Shown: piece by piece, positions 1 through 12,205 of the stretch
Layout: every line of letters begins with the position of its first letter
How positions within the stretch are numbered: position 1 is the stretch's first letter
Program-made: the position numbers and the translations under genes
Source: Ilyonectria destructans
Lineage: Eukaryota > Ascomycota > Sordariomycetes > Hypocreales > Nectriaceae
Reading direction: 5' to 3'
Assembly: GCA_020740775.1 (NCBI GenBank)
Contig: JAHEWK010000007.1
Location: forward strand, 186,001 to 250,000
DNA length: 64,000 bases
Notes under the pieces: model-generated
The model's database searches: none
What the model was told of the DNA's origin: nothing
The model's input: the letters and a program-made list of their open reading frames with translations, nothing else

Positions 1-1026
1 TAACTGTTTGTAGCAGCATAGACAGCTTCTACAACGCCGGTCAACCTTGCCTTCCAGTCGACCCCCTGCTTGATACGTCTGAAGTCGTTCGTTGTAAGAA
101 AACTCAAGCATAACCAGACTGCATATAGGCACTGCTTGTTAGCCATCCAGAATTGGAACAGCTACATGAACTCAGTCAACACCGCCATCAACTTTGCCTC
201 GAGCATCATGCCACTGTATCTCCCTGGCGTAGTCAGCGACCTCTACCACGACATCACCCCGTTGAAAGACTTCTACAAGATGTTTTGTCACAACTATCAT
301 CAGATTCTAGGACCATGTTTTCTTTTTTGTGCCCTCATAACCGGCCACAGGCTCGAGCCCCTGAAGGCTCGGATCCCTGACTTAGGTCACGAGACTGTCT
401 TTTCCTTCATGTATATAAGGACTGCTTTCCAGCAGATCTAGCTTTTACAAAATGCAGCTGTTACTGTAGCTCATCAAGGTATTATAAAAGGTAACTAGTT
501 GGACTAGAAACCTTAGTCTGTCTGAGTAAACTGTTGACCTTTAAATGGACTGGGTATGTAGTCTGTATTGTTGATCCTATTGTTGGGGTTTCTTTTACTG
601 TTGAGCTTCTAGTTCCCCCTCTGGGTATGTGTGTACCAGGGTACCCTAACCTCTTGATATATTTCCCTATTTAATTAGTAATTCTTTAACCTCTTTTTCC
701 ACTTTTTATAAAATTTAATCTAATAATAATAAATAAAGATAATAATGGGTTTTAGAACTAACCGCAGGATAAAGTTAGTAGGTAGCTAGCTTTATAAAAC
801 TAACAGGTATTAGAGACAACTTAAGCGAGACAACTCGGAAAAAGTGTTATTCCTTAGCTCGGGATTCAAAAACTCAGGGGCGGGCACCTATGACGACGAC
901 AAAGAACACACTTTACCCCTCTCCCACAGGCTCCTAATAGATCTCTCTCTATTTGCGCCCAATCCGCCTTAATATTTTACTTTTGCTTATCACTGAAACC
1001 AACCGATATATAACTACCATGCAACA
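1..1026. other. Upstream region, AT-rich from about 480
   Basis: An open frame at about 70-441 (+) starts only at a TTG and matches no family I recognise; it may be the tail of a decayed gene. From about 480 to 1020 the DNA is AT-rich, with short A/T runs and no convincing coding frame. No match to the TCCACCGGA motif was seen here. Confidence 0.4.
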
Positions 1027-3917
1027 ATGATGCCTGTTGCATCCGAGTCGGTGTCGAACCAGGGCAACGAACACCGCCCGAGGAAACGAGTTCGCATGGC
1101 CTGTAACAGATGTCGGCGGCAGAAATTGAAGGTATGCTGCATACCTTATACTGTGGTAGTGTATGTAGCGAGCGCCTCTGCTTGCTACTTCAGAAATTGA
1201 TCACCACCTAGCGTTCGGTCTTACGCCAACATAAAGACCTATTGTATTGACCTGCCTATCACTCAAGTGCGATACCGAGCGACCTTGCGCCCTTTGCGTC
1301 CGCTCAGCCGTCGAGTGCGTCACAGACGCCCGAGATCTCCCCTGGTACGTTTAAAGCATAAGCCATCCATCTTCAGTACTCCCATTGTAACACAAAGTAT
1401 GGATAGGTCCAAAGATCAAGATAGGGACTCTGCTGTTCATGGTGGCGGACCACCGACAACGATTTCCTCAAGAACTGACCGAACATTGCCCGAAGCTCTT
1501 ACGCCCAATGCGTGGCCATTAGAAACACCATGGCAACCAACTGCTTTTCATGAAACCAGCCAACTGGACGAGAATGCTACGATTCCCCGGAATTACCCCC
1601 GAGATACGTCGGCCGTAAAGTTGACACAGGACGTAAGGCCCTTATTGACACTCAAAATGACCCAAGATGATAATCTTGGAAAACTGACATGAATGATGGC
1701 CAGATCTTGCAGCAACTGAGCCCTGATGCCTCACTGAATACCGATACTTCAGCATTGCCGGGTGGCTCATTCAACAATACAGCTCTGTCTCCAGACGCCG
1801 TTCCGATCAATCAAATACTCGGATTAGATTTGCCCTCCAAAGTCGTTTCAGACGACTTGGTCAACGCCTACTTCGAATCCGTGCACTGGTTCATGGTGCT
1901 GTTCCATGAGCCTTCATTCCGTCAACGATACAATGCCATCATGTTGGCAGGTCAGGCTTCGCCGAAGGATCTTCCATTCCTCGTTTGCTTGATGCTGCTT
2001 CTTGCCATCGGAGCCAGGTATATAAATCCAAGATCAAATTTCTCCCTGGAGGTGGCAGATGCGGACTTGGACGCTCTGCAAAGAAATCTATTGCATAGCA
2101 TACGGGCGCACTTGTTGGACATCGTAGAGCTTGGAGGAGTCGAAGGCGTCCAAATATGTGTTCTTCTGAGCACGTTTTATCTTTACCATGATCGGCCGAA
2201 CTTGGCCTTTGCCATCCATGGCATGGGAGTTAAGTGTGCTCACACTATGTATCTTCACCAAGAAGCCGCGTGGAAGAAATCCACGACCCTTGCCCGTGAA
2301 GTCAAACGACGAGTTTGGTGGGCATTGTACGTTGTTGACTGGTAAGAGCGTCAATATTGCACCTAAATCTACACCTGGCGGGCAACTTAGCTAAGCGTGG
2401 GCAGTTTCTATTCCATCATCTTCGGTCGTCCACGCTCTATCCGAGACGAGGAGTCACATGTGGCAATGGTTCGAAATCTCGAGGATATAGCTGCCCGTCA
2501 TCCAGCTTTTAATTCCACCGAGAATGTTGGCGAGTCAAGTTATCCAGTCACTATCTTCTCGTACCAGCGTTACAAGTTCACTCTCTACACGATAGCGGCT
2601 CGTGTTATGCGCGACATTTACTTCGGCAACTCCTCGACGTCGCTGACATCAGTCTCACACACGATTCGATCAATATGTCAAGACCTCGAGTCGTGGTTTC
2701 AGAGCCTTCCGCCTGAACTGAGGCACCCGAGCGACAGCGATTCCGAGTTCGTGATGGAGCAAGACCAAGAACCCCTGAGAGACAACATTGTGAGAATATT
2801 TAGACTGCAGGCCATGACTTTACAGCTCGCCTACGATAACATACAAATTCTACTTCATCGGCCATTATTGCAACTTCCCATTGGGCCGAATTCTCCATCG
2901 CATTTCCTTCAAGGTATGCGCAGTATGGATGCATCATGTGCCAAGGGCAAAGCAGTAAACGAGCCAGACCTACGTGCAGTAGACAGTGCAACATTGGCCA
3001 TGAGCAAATCTCAGTGTTGGAAGTCTGCAGTTCGAACAGCTTGCCTGAACGTTTCAATCGTTAAGGAGGCGAGGCATACTCACGCGGCATCCTATATCGG
3101 GATACAGATGTTCACGGCCGGCACAGTCCTCAGCATTGTGGCTCTGTCAGCACCGCTCTCGTCAGAAGCTCAGCAGGCGAAACGGGCTATTGGGCGGATT
3201 GTCTCTACAACGGCCTCGATCGGGAATAAAACACTCTTGTCGGCTCAGAGTCAGCAAATCCTGAGGGAGTTGGTTCGCCTCATTCTAGAGAAGGAAATGA
3301 ATTCCATCTTCGCGGAACCAGCAGGCCAGCTTGATACTCTAAACCCTGAAAACCCAACTTTCCGGAATCCGAGCCATCCGATGCCGAGCAGAACTGCCTC
3401 AGTTCTAGCTCAAGGCGATGGTGATAACTTCGAGTCGGCTGCCCAGACAAATATGCTCCCTTACGAGCCAAATAGTGACAGCCCCATGGCTCAGAGAGGC
3501 GAAATTGGTACAAAAACACAGCAGGATGAGTTTGCTCAAGGAACTTGGAACGATATTCTCCCAACAGAGGGCTTTGACTACAGCCAGGCCATATCATCTG
3601 TTCGTCAAGGTACGTACAACGGCGTCTTCGACGTTCCGGCGGCCTCGTCGATGATGTTCAGGAAACTTACTCGCAGACAAGTCTTCTCTCAAACTAGGCA
3701 CCCGCAAGTCGCTGGTTCCGATTGGTCCGGCTATCCTGCCAACTCCTCTCTGTTGACCGAATCTCACGAGTCGAATGACGATTCAACGAGGCCACTTCTC
3801 TTTGCAACTGCTGGAAACGGCTTCCAAGGGGCTGGCCAAGCCTGGCTTTGGGAGGATGGACCGTTGCAACCTCTCAACCCGGATAGCGACGAGCAGTTAG
3901 AAAACATCATGATGTAG
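1027..3917 (+). CDS. Zn2Cys6 transcription factor with fungal-specific TF domain
   Basis: Five-exon model: 1027-1131, 1268-1344, 1398-1632, 1704-2341, 2396-3917, giving 858 aa with all phases consistent. Residues about 25-51 form a canonical binuclear zinc cluster, Cys-x2-Cys-x6-Cys-x5-Cys-x2-Cys-x6-Cys, split by intron 1 just before the third cysteine. The middle part (exon 4 into 5) carries the Fungal_trans-type region, with the typical tract ending in ..WWALYVVD then ..FGRPRSI across intron 4. The third intron has a clear CTGAC branch site. The acceptor of intron 4 could also be at 2404. The C-terminal third is Ser/Pro/Gln-rich and low in structure, as for activation regions; an additional in-frame intron there cannot be excluded. 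Placed at the edge of an enzyme/transporter cluster, it is the obvious candidate pathway-specific regulator (inference). Confidence 0.88.
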
Positions 3918-5049
3918 CATGAAATTCACATGAACAGAAGATGGAAGACTGTCTGCTGAAGTTACGCTTTACTAGGAAGCACGTTATTGGTGGACTGACC
4001 GATTGGTCCACTCGGGACAGAGTTCGAAGCCACTCACGATGTCAGACGAATAGGTCGGAAAGGTCAGATAGAGTTGTGATCTAGGCTTCCGGGACCGTAG
4101 CTACGGGCCCTAGCTTTCCCCACCGTGGTTCCTGCCAAACCTAGGATCAACTTCAACAACCTAAATAGTCCTCATCAACCTAGATCCCCGGCTTCCAACG
4201 GAGTCACTGGGCCGAGGGCCCGTCCTAGGACCCGGGATCAGCCCAATCTCTAGGGATAAATAGCTGGCTTTCCCCCGACTAGCCAGATAGAAAGACAAGA
4301 GATTCCATCGTCCCCAAAGCTGTATCAACCAATTCATCCTGTCTAATACACGAAAACCCACATATGGATTCCACATATGGATCCATATCAATCACACTCC
4401 ATTCCATCTGGCCCTGTTGTGGATTTACCACCACTCCACTCTGATACTGCCACTGCGTCTGACTACCTTGGTTCCTTTTCGCCACATGGCGGATTTCTTA
4501 GTCCGACTGGCGACGAAACATCAGATCACTATGGCTGATTATCAGCCCGATTCTTGACCAGTACTCTCGAACCCTCTGCGCAAGGGAAGTCAGCGGCAGC
4601 AATCCCAGAACGAACACAAGAAGACGAACAACGGCTATTTCGCTTGTTCAGAAACTGGATTTTGTCTGAAAGAGATGGCAAAACGCGTTAATAGGTCTAC
4701 CGGTTTGGATACGACACTCAAAATATCGCAACGAAGTAACGCTGCTGGTTCTGCTCTCTGTATATTAAACGGAAGAATCTGAGGCAGAGGAATTACAACT
4801 ATAAGGGCCTGCAGAACACTGAGAGCCACTTGTTCAAGGATCACAGTGGTATAGTCGATCCTTCAGGTTAAGGTAGGCCCCGGAATCTACAGTTGCAACA
4901 CGCCCCCACGCCCCCACGCCCCGGCTTAATTGCTACGTCTTAAATCCTCAGGAAACAAGTTTGTGGCCTGTCGTAACAGTAAACGAGGGCTAAGTCTTTA
5001 GAATCAAGCTGTTAACTAGTCTCCTAGGGTATCTCCTTCGTTATCGTAT
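3918..5049. other. Intergenic DNA without recognisable gene
   Basis: Only short unrelated open frames are present. Around 4360-4390 a short CACATATGGAT(T/C)C unit is directly repeated. The right end adjoins the hAT relic, so part of this stretch may be degenerate transposon DNA. Confidence 0.4.
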
Positions 5050-5440
5050 AGTAGGCTGGATGTCAATAAGTACGATCGGTGGTAATGCAATATCGACGAT
5101 TCCGACGCCCTCGGTAATCCATACGAGTACTGGTGCACTAGGCGGCCCAGGTACCCCAAATTAAGTAGGATAGCCCTAGATTTACTGATTGTAGCCCCTA
5201 TATCAGCAGAGTGTAAGAGGTTATTTTCAGTGACCGGGCAGGTAGTTACAAGGCTTAGGAATCAACTAAATACTTTAATTATCGGGCTGTGCTAGGTTTT
5301 ACGCAGTTGGCTAGTTGCAGGATTGATCGGCTGTTGGATCAAATACTAGCAGAATCTTGGAGGGAATAATGGCGATATATCAGGGGTTGAGTTTTGCACT
5401 AACTTTCTGCAATTTTATTTTCCTGATGAAGAGTTATAAC
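5050..5440 (+). mobile_element. hAT transposase relic (C-terminal dimerisation region)
   Basis: One forward frame, despite in-frame stops, reads like the hAT C-terminal dimerisation domain: NPYEYW, then YPKLSRIALDLL, then ISAECKRLFSVTGQVVTRLR and a VLRSWL tract followed by AGLI. This order (xxYW, YP-L--A-DLL, SAE--RLFS, LR--L, L-SW) is diagnostic of hATC. Stops interrupt it near 5083 and 5292, and no intact N-terminal part or terminal inverted repeats were found, so this is a dead fragment. Confidence 0.72.
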
Positions 5441-6175
5441 CAGTTGTATTAGAAATTCTTCCACGGACCAATTTGGGAACGGACTTTGGGCTGATGTTGG
5501 ATTGACCCTTCATGTGGCGGGATGAGACCCGAATTTGCCGATATCCAGCCTTAGTCAGATGACTAGACAACCCCTCTCGAGAACGAGGGGGCCGGGGGGA
5601 TCCTTGATCAACACAATCATCATCCTTGGGCTCCATATCGTATTGAACCCTCTCACCCTAATCAAATGTGCTGTACGCTATCCATCAGGTGATTAATCAG
5701 GGGGCACGCCCAGGCGCCCAGCTATCAGTCGCTCATCCATTCCATACCCTCGGATGTGAAGTGGAGTGTAGTGGCTTTGAGCCCTGATTCGGGATGACCG
5801 GGTGGCCCAATCTGGGCACTAAACTGCCTCATCACGAAGCTAAACTCACCGAGTCACCACCCGACCGGATGCATCCGGTGGAACTGGCTGCGGGGAAGCG
5901 GGGGTAATTTGATGGCTCTAGGGCCCCTGTGCTTGGCCCCATGTAGCTAGCAGTTCGTTTCAAGGGATGGAGGGTATTGGGGACGGACATCCATGGATCC
6001 CAGCTTGGTGGCACGCCGCCCGTCGACACTCATCTGTGGAGATGTTAAATAATGTAGAGTCATTAACTTCTTTCTCAAATCGGACCATAAGGAATTTCGG
6101 GTCGACGTTCGTCATTTTCACACGTTGTATGCTCCCAGTAGCAAACTCTCTCGACCTCCAGCAAAATTCGCGACA
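5441..6175. other. Promoter region of the MFS gene
   Basis: No coding frame of note. It contains the cluster motif TCCGGTGGA within a palindrome (listed separately), about 300 nt before the transporter start codon. Confidence 0.5.
5864..5882. promoter_or_regulatory. Candidate regulator site: palindrome plus TCCGGTGGA
   Basis: Positions 5864-5879 read ACCGGATGCATCCGGT, a perfect 16-bp palindrome with CCG/CGG half-sites as preferred by Zn2Cys6 proteins. The 9-mer TCCGGTGGA (5874-5882) overlaps it. It lies 294-312 nt upstream of the transporter ATG. Confidence 0.5.
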
Positions 6176-8081
6176 ATGGCAAAAGTAGTTGAGTCAAAGT
6201 CGACGCTGAATATCCTGGTACGTTTATGATGAACCTTGATTTCCGTTGCATGTCAGAGTGGACGCGGAAACAGTCGGCAGATAGACTGCGCACGAGAGAG
6301 GGGGCGGGGGAAGGAAGATTGAGAGAAAGCCGGGCTTCGAGACATCTTAAACATTTCCCTAACCTGAATAACAGATTATTGTCTTTGTGACTCTAGGTTC
6401 CTTCTCATACGGATATTCCGCGTCCATCATCGCATCTACACTCGGACAGTCTCACTTCATCTCCTACTTCCACCTAGACCCAACCCATGATTCGAACGCG
6501 AATGCCTTACTAGGAGCTACCAATGGATTGTTCCAGACAGGTGGCCTCTTTGGTGCCTTGCTTATCGGTTACTGCGCTGATCGTTTCTCCCGACGCGGTG
6601 CCATCATCATCTCATCATTGATCATCTGTGTTGGAGGCGCGCTTCAAGCAGCAAGCCAGAATATCACCATGTTCCTCGTCATGCGTTTCTTCACTGGAAT
6701 TGGAGTTGGGCTGATCGTTGGCGCTGTTCCTCTCTATCAGTCCGAGATTTCTCCTCCCCATTCCCGAGGTTTGCTCGTTGGTTTACATGGTGAGAAACCC
6801 TTCTCTTTACACAACCATTTTCATAGCACTGCTAACAAGTCTTCCTAGGTGTCTTGATTGGCACGGGATATTCCATTGCCGGCTGGGTAGGGTACGCCTG
6901 TTATCCACTGAATGGAAACCTTCAGTGGCGCATTCCACTGGCCTTGCAGGCCGTTACACCGGCTTTCCTCTGTATTGGAACTCTTCTTCTACCAGAATCC
7001 CCGAGATGGCGTAGGTCTAACTAAATGAATTTAGTGTACTTCTGTTTCATTGAAAGCTAACTGATGTTCAGTCCTTCAGAATGATCGTCCTGATGAGGCC
7101 CTAGATGTGCTCAAGCGACTGCATGCCAACGTGCAGGATCCGGAATTCCAGTTCGCAAGAAAGGAATTCCACGACATGCAACAGCAACTCAGCCTCGAAA
7201 GTACTAATGGAGAAGACTCATACAAGGATCTTCTGACTAAAAAAAGTATGCTCAAGCGAGTTGCCGTTGGGTTTCTTACCATGTTCGGGGCTCAGTGCAC
7301 AGGCACCTTGGTAATCAACAGTATGCAAAAGCCACCTTCTACTTGGGAGAATGTCGAATTTCTGACACTTATCATTGCCAGACTATGGCACTGTTCTTTA
7401 TTCCAATGTTGGTTACGAAGGACGCATCGCCATAGCTTTCACGGCCGGTTGGGTGACCGTTTCTATTGCCGGAAATACCATCACGGCCATCTTTGTGGAT
7501 AAGCTGGGAAGAGTCAAGTTTATGAGTAAGTCTTGCTCATGAAACTTAAGCTATCATTGGCTCACAAATGCGCAGTCATCGGATTCACTGGTATTGTATG
7601 CGTCCTGATCGGCGAAATCGTCTGTTTGGCCCTTCTCGAGGCGCGACAAAGCTACGGCCTATCCATTGCCGCGATTGCGTTTCTCTATGGACATATTGCT
7701 TTCTTTTCATCATGCATCGACGCGACAACTTACATCTACGCCTCTGAGATTTTCCCAACCCACCTCCGAGCCCGGGGACTTAGTCTTTCTCTGAGCGGCC
7801 TATTCCTCGCTAGCTTGTGCTTCACACAAGCTGCTACTTCGGCTTTAGCGACTATTGCGTGGAGGTACTACATCGTGTTTACAGTTCTGTCGGCACTCAT
7901 GGTTTTCGTGCTGTTCTTCTACTTTCCGGAGACCAAGGGGCTTTCTCTGGAGGAGATGGCGAAGCTCTTTGGAGACCAGGTCGCTACCGACGTAGCAGTT
8001 TCGGATTCTGGGGAGGTCAGTCTTGAGGCAAAGGGAAGTCAGGCTCAAGAGGTGGTCTCTGAACACTGCGAGGCTGTGTGA
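6176..8081 (+). CDS. MFS sugar/quinate-type transporter
   Basis: Six-exon model: 6176-6217, 6375-6789, 6849-7010, 7072-7320, 7382-7525, 7576-8081, giving 505 aa, the usual length for the PF00083 sugar porter family. The tiny first exon supplies the N-terminus and joins in frame to a hydrophobic helix ending GSFSYGYSAS. Family signatures are visible: D-R-x-SRRGAI after helix 2, RFFTGIGVG in helix 4, the PESPRW tract before the central loop, DKLGR after helix 8, and PETKGLSLEE at the start of the C-terminal tail. It should import a sugar, polyol or aromatic acid by proton symport at the plasma membrane; the substrate cannot be read from sequence. The upstream motif and the position beside the Zn2Cys6 gene suggest it imports the pathway substrate (inference). 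Confidence 0.92.
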
Positions 8082-8742
8082 TCAAATATGGTGCAAGACA
8101 CGTAGTCGAGTCTAAGCTGGGACGGTAAACCTTTGCAGCGAAGAATCGAATCATTTGTTTCCTCTCCATTCTTGTCTAGGGTTATCAGATACTGGAATTT
8201 CGTAGCAAACTCGTTCAATATGGGACATGAGAGGTGCAGGTCTGGTTGCATGGACTAAAATGCTGTTCGAATCGGCCAAGTCCTTAACAATACGATGCAT
8301 CTTTGCCGGCTATGTGCAGAACAATGTCTCCCGAATCTAACCATAATTTGACGCTCGCTACGTACGATATTGATTAGTTTGTAAAATGAAAAGGTGCACT
8401 GAAATTTCGGTTGCCTTATTTTTTGCGGATTCCTGTCCATCTGCGACGGCGTCGTCGTTGAACAGAGTAATTGTGAGACGCAAGGCCTTGCAAAACGAGG
8501 TCGTTAGAGAGGGCAGCGCCTAGACTTGGCGAAGTCCGCAAACTTGTCTAGAATATTGGAACATTGCTACTGGAAGAATCCAAACGTATACGACTGACTT
8601 TTCAAGAGGTAGACTCGGTTGAACAGAAGACTACGTTAGGCTCGCTGAGGGAGGCGGGTTTCTCAGACAGTTTGTGCGACACAACACTTCACTTATCTTT
8701 ATGTATAACTTCTTATGCAGCAAAATTGCATTTAACGTCATC
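8082..8742. other. Convergent 3' intergenic region
   Basis: The stretch lies between the 3' ends of the transporter and the cyclase gene. No gene or structured element was recognised. Confidence 0.5.
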
Positions 8743-9842
8743 CTAAAAGATGGCCAATGCATTCGGCGGGCTCCCTACGCTCCCCGGGACATTAATAGGT
8801 ACACTTGTGAGCAGAAACGAATATCGATTCAGCTCTTTGCATTTCGCAGATAGAGCCCTCAAGTCCCAGAGCTCGCCAATGTGTAGACCGAAGAGAGATA
8901 AAAAGTACTGATGGAGAACTACACTCATGTGCCGAAAAGGTTAGTCTTGGTTTGGGGAACGCGGTACGGTCTGTCAAGAAGGGCGAGTATACCTAGTTCA
9001 TGGATTCCTCCTTCGCTCCCGTCCTCTCTTACTGGTGGAAGAGCCTCAAATGCAATTGCATCGCTTGCAACTGCTGAGAAGCGCTTGTTCCAAAACCACC
9101 TTGCCGCTCGTTCGTTGCCTTCTACGCCAACAGCCTTGTGTGTCGCAAGGGCTTTCGCCTGCGCATCATGGCTGCCAGTTGCGGTGATATCCTCGGTGAA
9201 CCCTGTTCGTACGATCAGGATATCGCCGTGCTTCAGAACTGTTCCCTGGTATTCCGCTATTTTCTCTAATTCTTTGACAGTGATACGTTTATCATCAAAA
9301 CAGCTGTAGTCGATGCCCATGGCCTGTGAGTATGCACGGTAATCGAGCAAGACACCCCGGCCAACAAGGCCGCCGCGGTCGTGCCAGTGATCAAGGGTAG
9401 GAAACTGACACGCCTCTTCTTCTTGTCCAACTGACTGCTCGAGACTCTCCACGGTGGGTTTGCATCCATTATAGCTAGTCTGGGTATCCTGGTGTTGATA
9501 GTGAACCAAGGAATCCCACTGAGACGAACATTGGGTATTGAATTCAACCTCATCGTCAAACCCATGATGGCCGCCAGCACAGTCCTTTGATAATACCTTG
9601 TGCTTTAGACCTTTTCTGCCGAAGCCTGGCTTGGATAGGGCACCCAAGGGCCAGTTGAGAGAAACAGAAAAGCCATCACGGGCTTCCTTGTAAGCTTCCC
9701 TGACGATGGGTGGAGTCAGGAAGTTGATGCATCCTAAGTAATCTTTCTTGCCGTCCTTGTCGAAAACCCCCCATGCGCAGCCCTTGGGCATGCCCTTGAT
9801 AGGAGGAAGAGAGTCGAAATCTGGAACCGAGAGGTATGCCAT
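8743..9842 (-). CDS. Cyclase/hydrolase family protein (PF04199)
   Basis: Two exons on the minus strand, 9842-8993 and 8918-8743, give 341 aa; the 74-nt intron restores the conserved join GGIHEL-VLHQYFLSLFG. Fungal members of the putative cyclase family (related to kynurenine formamidase and isatin hydrolase) share the tracts seen here: WDSLVH (residues 109-114), then HQDTQTSYNG, GLVGRGVLLDY, and a C-terminal HIGELWDL followed by SPPNALAIF. The bacterial HxGTHxDxPxH metal motif is not present in classic form, which is usual for the fungal branch. A hydrolytic ring-opening or amide/lactone hydrolysis in the cytosol is the likely activity (family inference). It is transcribed divergently from the SDR at 10551, and the shared promoter holds two copies of the cluster motif. 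Confidence 0.88.
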
Positions 9843-10312
9843 TTGAGTTCAGATAGGGAAGACTAGTCGATAGCGGCGACAAAGGAGGAAGAAAGGTAGA
9901 AGGGGAAGAAAATGGAGGAGGTGTATGTGACGAATGAGATGAAGAAGTTTCTGCTTCAAAACAACCTGTCACGAGACCTTGTTGGAGGCAGTACGTCATT
10001 GATCTACCCACCCTTAAGAATGAATCAAGGTCCTTAGTGGTACCAACTTCTCGAGGCACAAAAGACGCATACCCGAAGGTTTCCCATGTTTCCCACCCCA
10101 TGGAGGTTCCCCTCAATGCCTCAATGCAGCACCCCGCACGTTACTCCATCATGTGACGCCAAAGACAGCAAGCGAAGGCGGAAATCACTGTGGCTGTCTT
10201 TGGCCAGGTCTGGAACGTCGAGTTCAGCTACTTTTTACGAATCTCCGCTCGTTCATTTGCTAAAGTTTCGCAAGCCTCGGACGAACCATGGCCGGACCCC
10301 AGGCTTGTCGAT

Positions 10313-10321
10313 TCCACCGGA
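10313..10321 (+). promoter_or_regulatory. TCCACCGGA motif, first copy in divergent promoter
   Basis: Exact 9-mer inside ATTCCACCGGAT, between the cyclase (start 9842, minus) and the SDR (start 10551, plus). Confidence 0.5.
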
Positions 10322-10375
10322 TCTCTGCTAGGATCCAGCCCCGCATTACTTCCGATCACCACAGAGCCGGTAGCT

Positions 10376-10384
10376 TCCGGTGGA
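10376..10384 (-). promoter_or_regulatory. TCCACCGGA motif, second copy in divergent promoter
   Basis: Exact match on the minus strand, inside GCTTCCGGTGGAAGC, which is itself an imperfect palindrome. It lies 55 nt from the first copy and in opposite orientation. Confidence 0.5.
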
Positions 10385-10550
10385 AGCATGATGCATGGAT
10401 TCTGATCCCTGACTCCAAATAACTGAGAGAAATTGCATGGAAAGTAAGAGGTTAATTAGAATGTATCTGGGATGGAATTGCCGACCTTGAAAAGCCCTGC
10501 CCTTCACCAACCCAACCCTTAGGAAACCCTCTATTAGAACATCACGCAGT

Positions 10551-11647
10551 ATGCTTCAAGCCAAAGCCGTGCTCAACATGGGAGCAAACTTTGCCCACGA
10601 CAGCTCCTCCACAGTGGGCATGACGGGCGTAAATCAGAGGACGCCTAGTCAAGGACCACAGGAGCCATATCAGAGGCCACAGTCAGATAATAACCAAACC
10701 ACTGTCACCCAGCAGCTTCAACCGCCGGTTCACTTGCCAGTAAACCAGCTCTTCTCGATCCATGGAAAAACGGCGATATGCACTGGAGTCACGGGTGGAA
10801 TCGGATTTGAGCTATGCGCCGCGTTGGCTGAAGCGGGAGCAGATATTGCATCTATCCAACTTCCTAGTGACCCGGCTGGACCCCGCCTCCAAAAAATGGT
10901 GACAGGATTTGGTCGTAGTTTCAAGAGCTTCGAATGCGATATTGCTGACTCCAAGTCACTGCGAGCCTGTTTCGTGGGCATTTGGGCGGCCGGTGTGCAA
11001 CCTGCCATTCTCCTCAACGCTGCGGGCATCAACCAGCGAGGGGCTATGGAGGATCTCACAGACGATGAAATAGACAAGGTGAGTGGAGCCATAGTATCAG
11101 GTTCGCATCAGACTTCATAGGCCGTGACTAACCACACCCAAGGTCTTTGCCATAAACCTGAAAGCAAGCTTTGTGACCTGCCAAGAATTCGCCAAGAAGC
11201 TCTCTGAGCAGAGAAGACCAGGAAAAATAGTAAATATTGGATCCATGACTTCATTTATAGGCATGTATCATGTGTCAGCATACGCATCATCCAAGGGGGG
11301 CATATTGCAAATGACGAAAGCTTTCAGCAATGAACTTGCCCCGAGGGGAATACAAGTGAACTGCATTTGTCCTGGGTATGTTTTTGAACTAAGACTTTTA
11401 TAATTTTCCAAGTGCACGATTGCTAACACGGAAGTTTGATCCATCGAAAAGTTATTTCAAGACTCCTCTTACTGAAGCCTTGATAAAAGACAAATCTTAC
11501 AACGACTTTATCATGAGCAGGACACCGGCGATGCGATGGGGCGAGCCAAAGGATCTACGTGGCGCCTTGATTTTCCTCGCGAGCCCAGCGAGCGACTTCG
11601 TAACAGGCGTACCAATAATTGTCGATGGCGGGATGTTAGGGAAGTAG
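10551..11647 (+). CDS. Short-chain dehydrogenase/reductase (KduD-like)
   Basis: Three exons, 10551-11078, 11143-11375 and 11452-11647, give 318 aa. The cofactor motif TGVTGGIG is at residues 78-85 and the catalytic pair Tyr223-x3-Lys227 (YASSK) with an upstream Ser. The ASSKGGILQMTKA, CPGYFKTPLTEAL and FVTGVPIIVDGGM tracts resemble 2-deoxy-gluconate 3-dehydrogenase or gluconate 5-dehydrogenase-type SDRs. Intron 2 has a perfect GCTAAC branch site. The roughly 68 residues before the Rossmann fold are Gln/Ser/Thr-rich and unusual, so the true start might be one of the later in-frame ATGs (10578 or 10620). It should oxidise or reduce a hydroxyl/ketone with NAD(P)(H); the substrate is unknown. Divergent from the cyclase gene. 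Confidence 0.88.
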
Positions 11648-12205
11648 AGATCAATCTGTCAAGTAGAACTATAGAAATCTTCTGATCTACTCTTCGCGCA
11701 GTGAGATAGTGACAGCTATTTTTACACCGTCGTTAGGCACCATACAGGCTGCACCATTTAGGACAACATACCACGCTTCGTTGCCTGTTGACATAGTCTA
11801 TTTCCCGCGTCGTAGCATTTCCGTAAAAGGACTCGCTCTCCTTTATCCACAATACTAGTACTTCGGCCATTTTGAGCCTCCGTACGGACCACAGTTGCCT
11901 AGATGGCATATCTATGATGTGCTGTTGTGATTTTGGTATTTTATCACCGACGAAAGATAGAATAAATGACAAAAAATCGAAATTTTCGGATTTGCAGTAT
12001 CTGCACTCGTAAATGTGCGTTATTTTTCAAGGAAATCCGACCGCCTGCACCGGTACACGACTCGTGAGTATTCACTGTCAACCGAAATATTTTGAGCTAG
12101 CGAATTTGTAGAAGCCTTTTCATTCGAACGGCCAGCGCGATATCAGATATTGATGTTAAGGCGTCAATAATTTATGATGCTCTCTTAATACAATCCAGTA
12201 CACTA
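11648..12205. other. Convergent 3' intergenic region
   Basis: Between the SDR (plus) and the old yellow enzyme gene (minus). AT-rich towards 12180; no gene recognised. Confidence 0.5.

Noticed and set aside
70..441. Forward frame of 123 residues at the left edge
   Set aside because: Starts at TTG and has no known domain; kept only as a note in the intergenic entry.
1007..1013. TATATAA before the Zn2Cys6 gene
   Set aside because: Only 14 nt before the ATG, too close to act as its TATA box.
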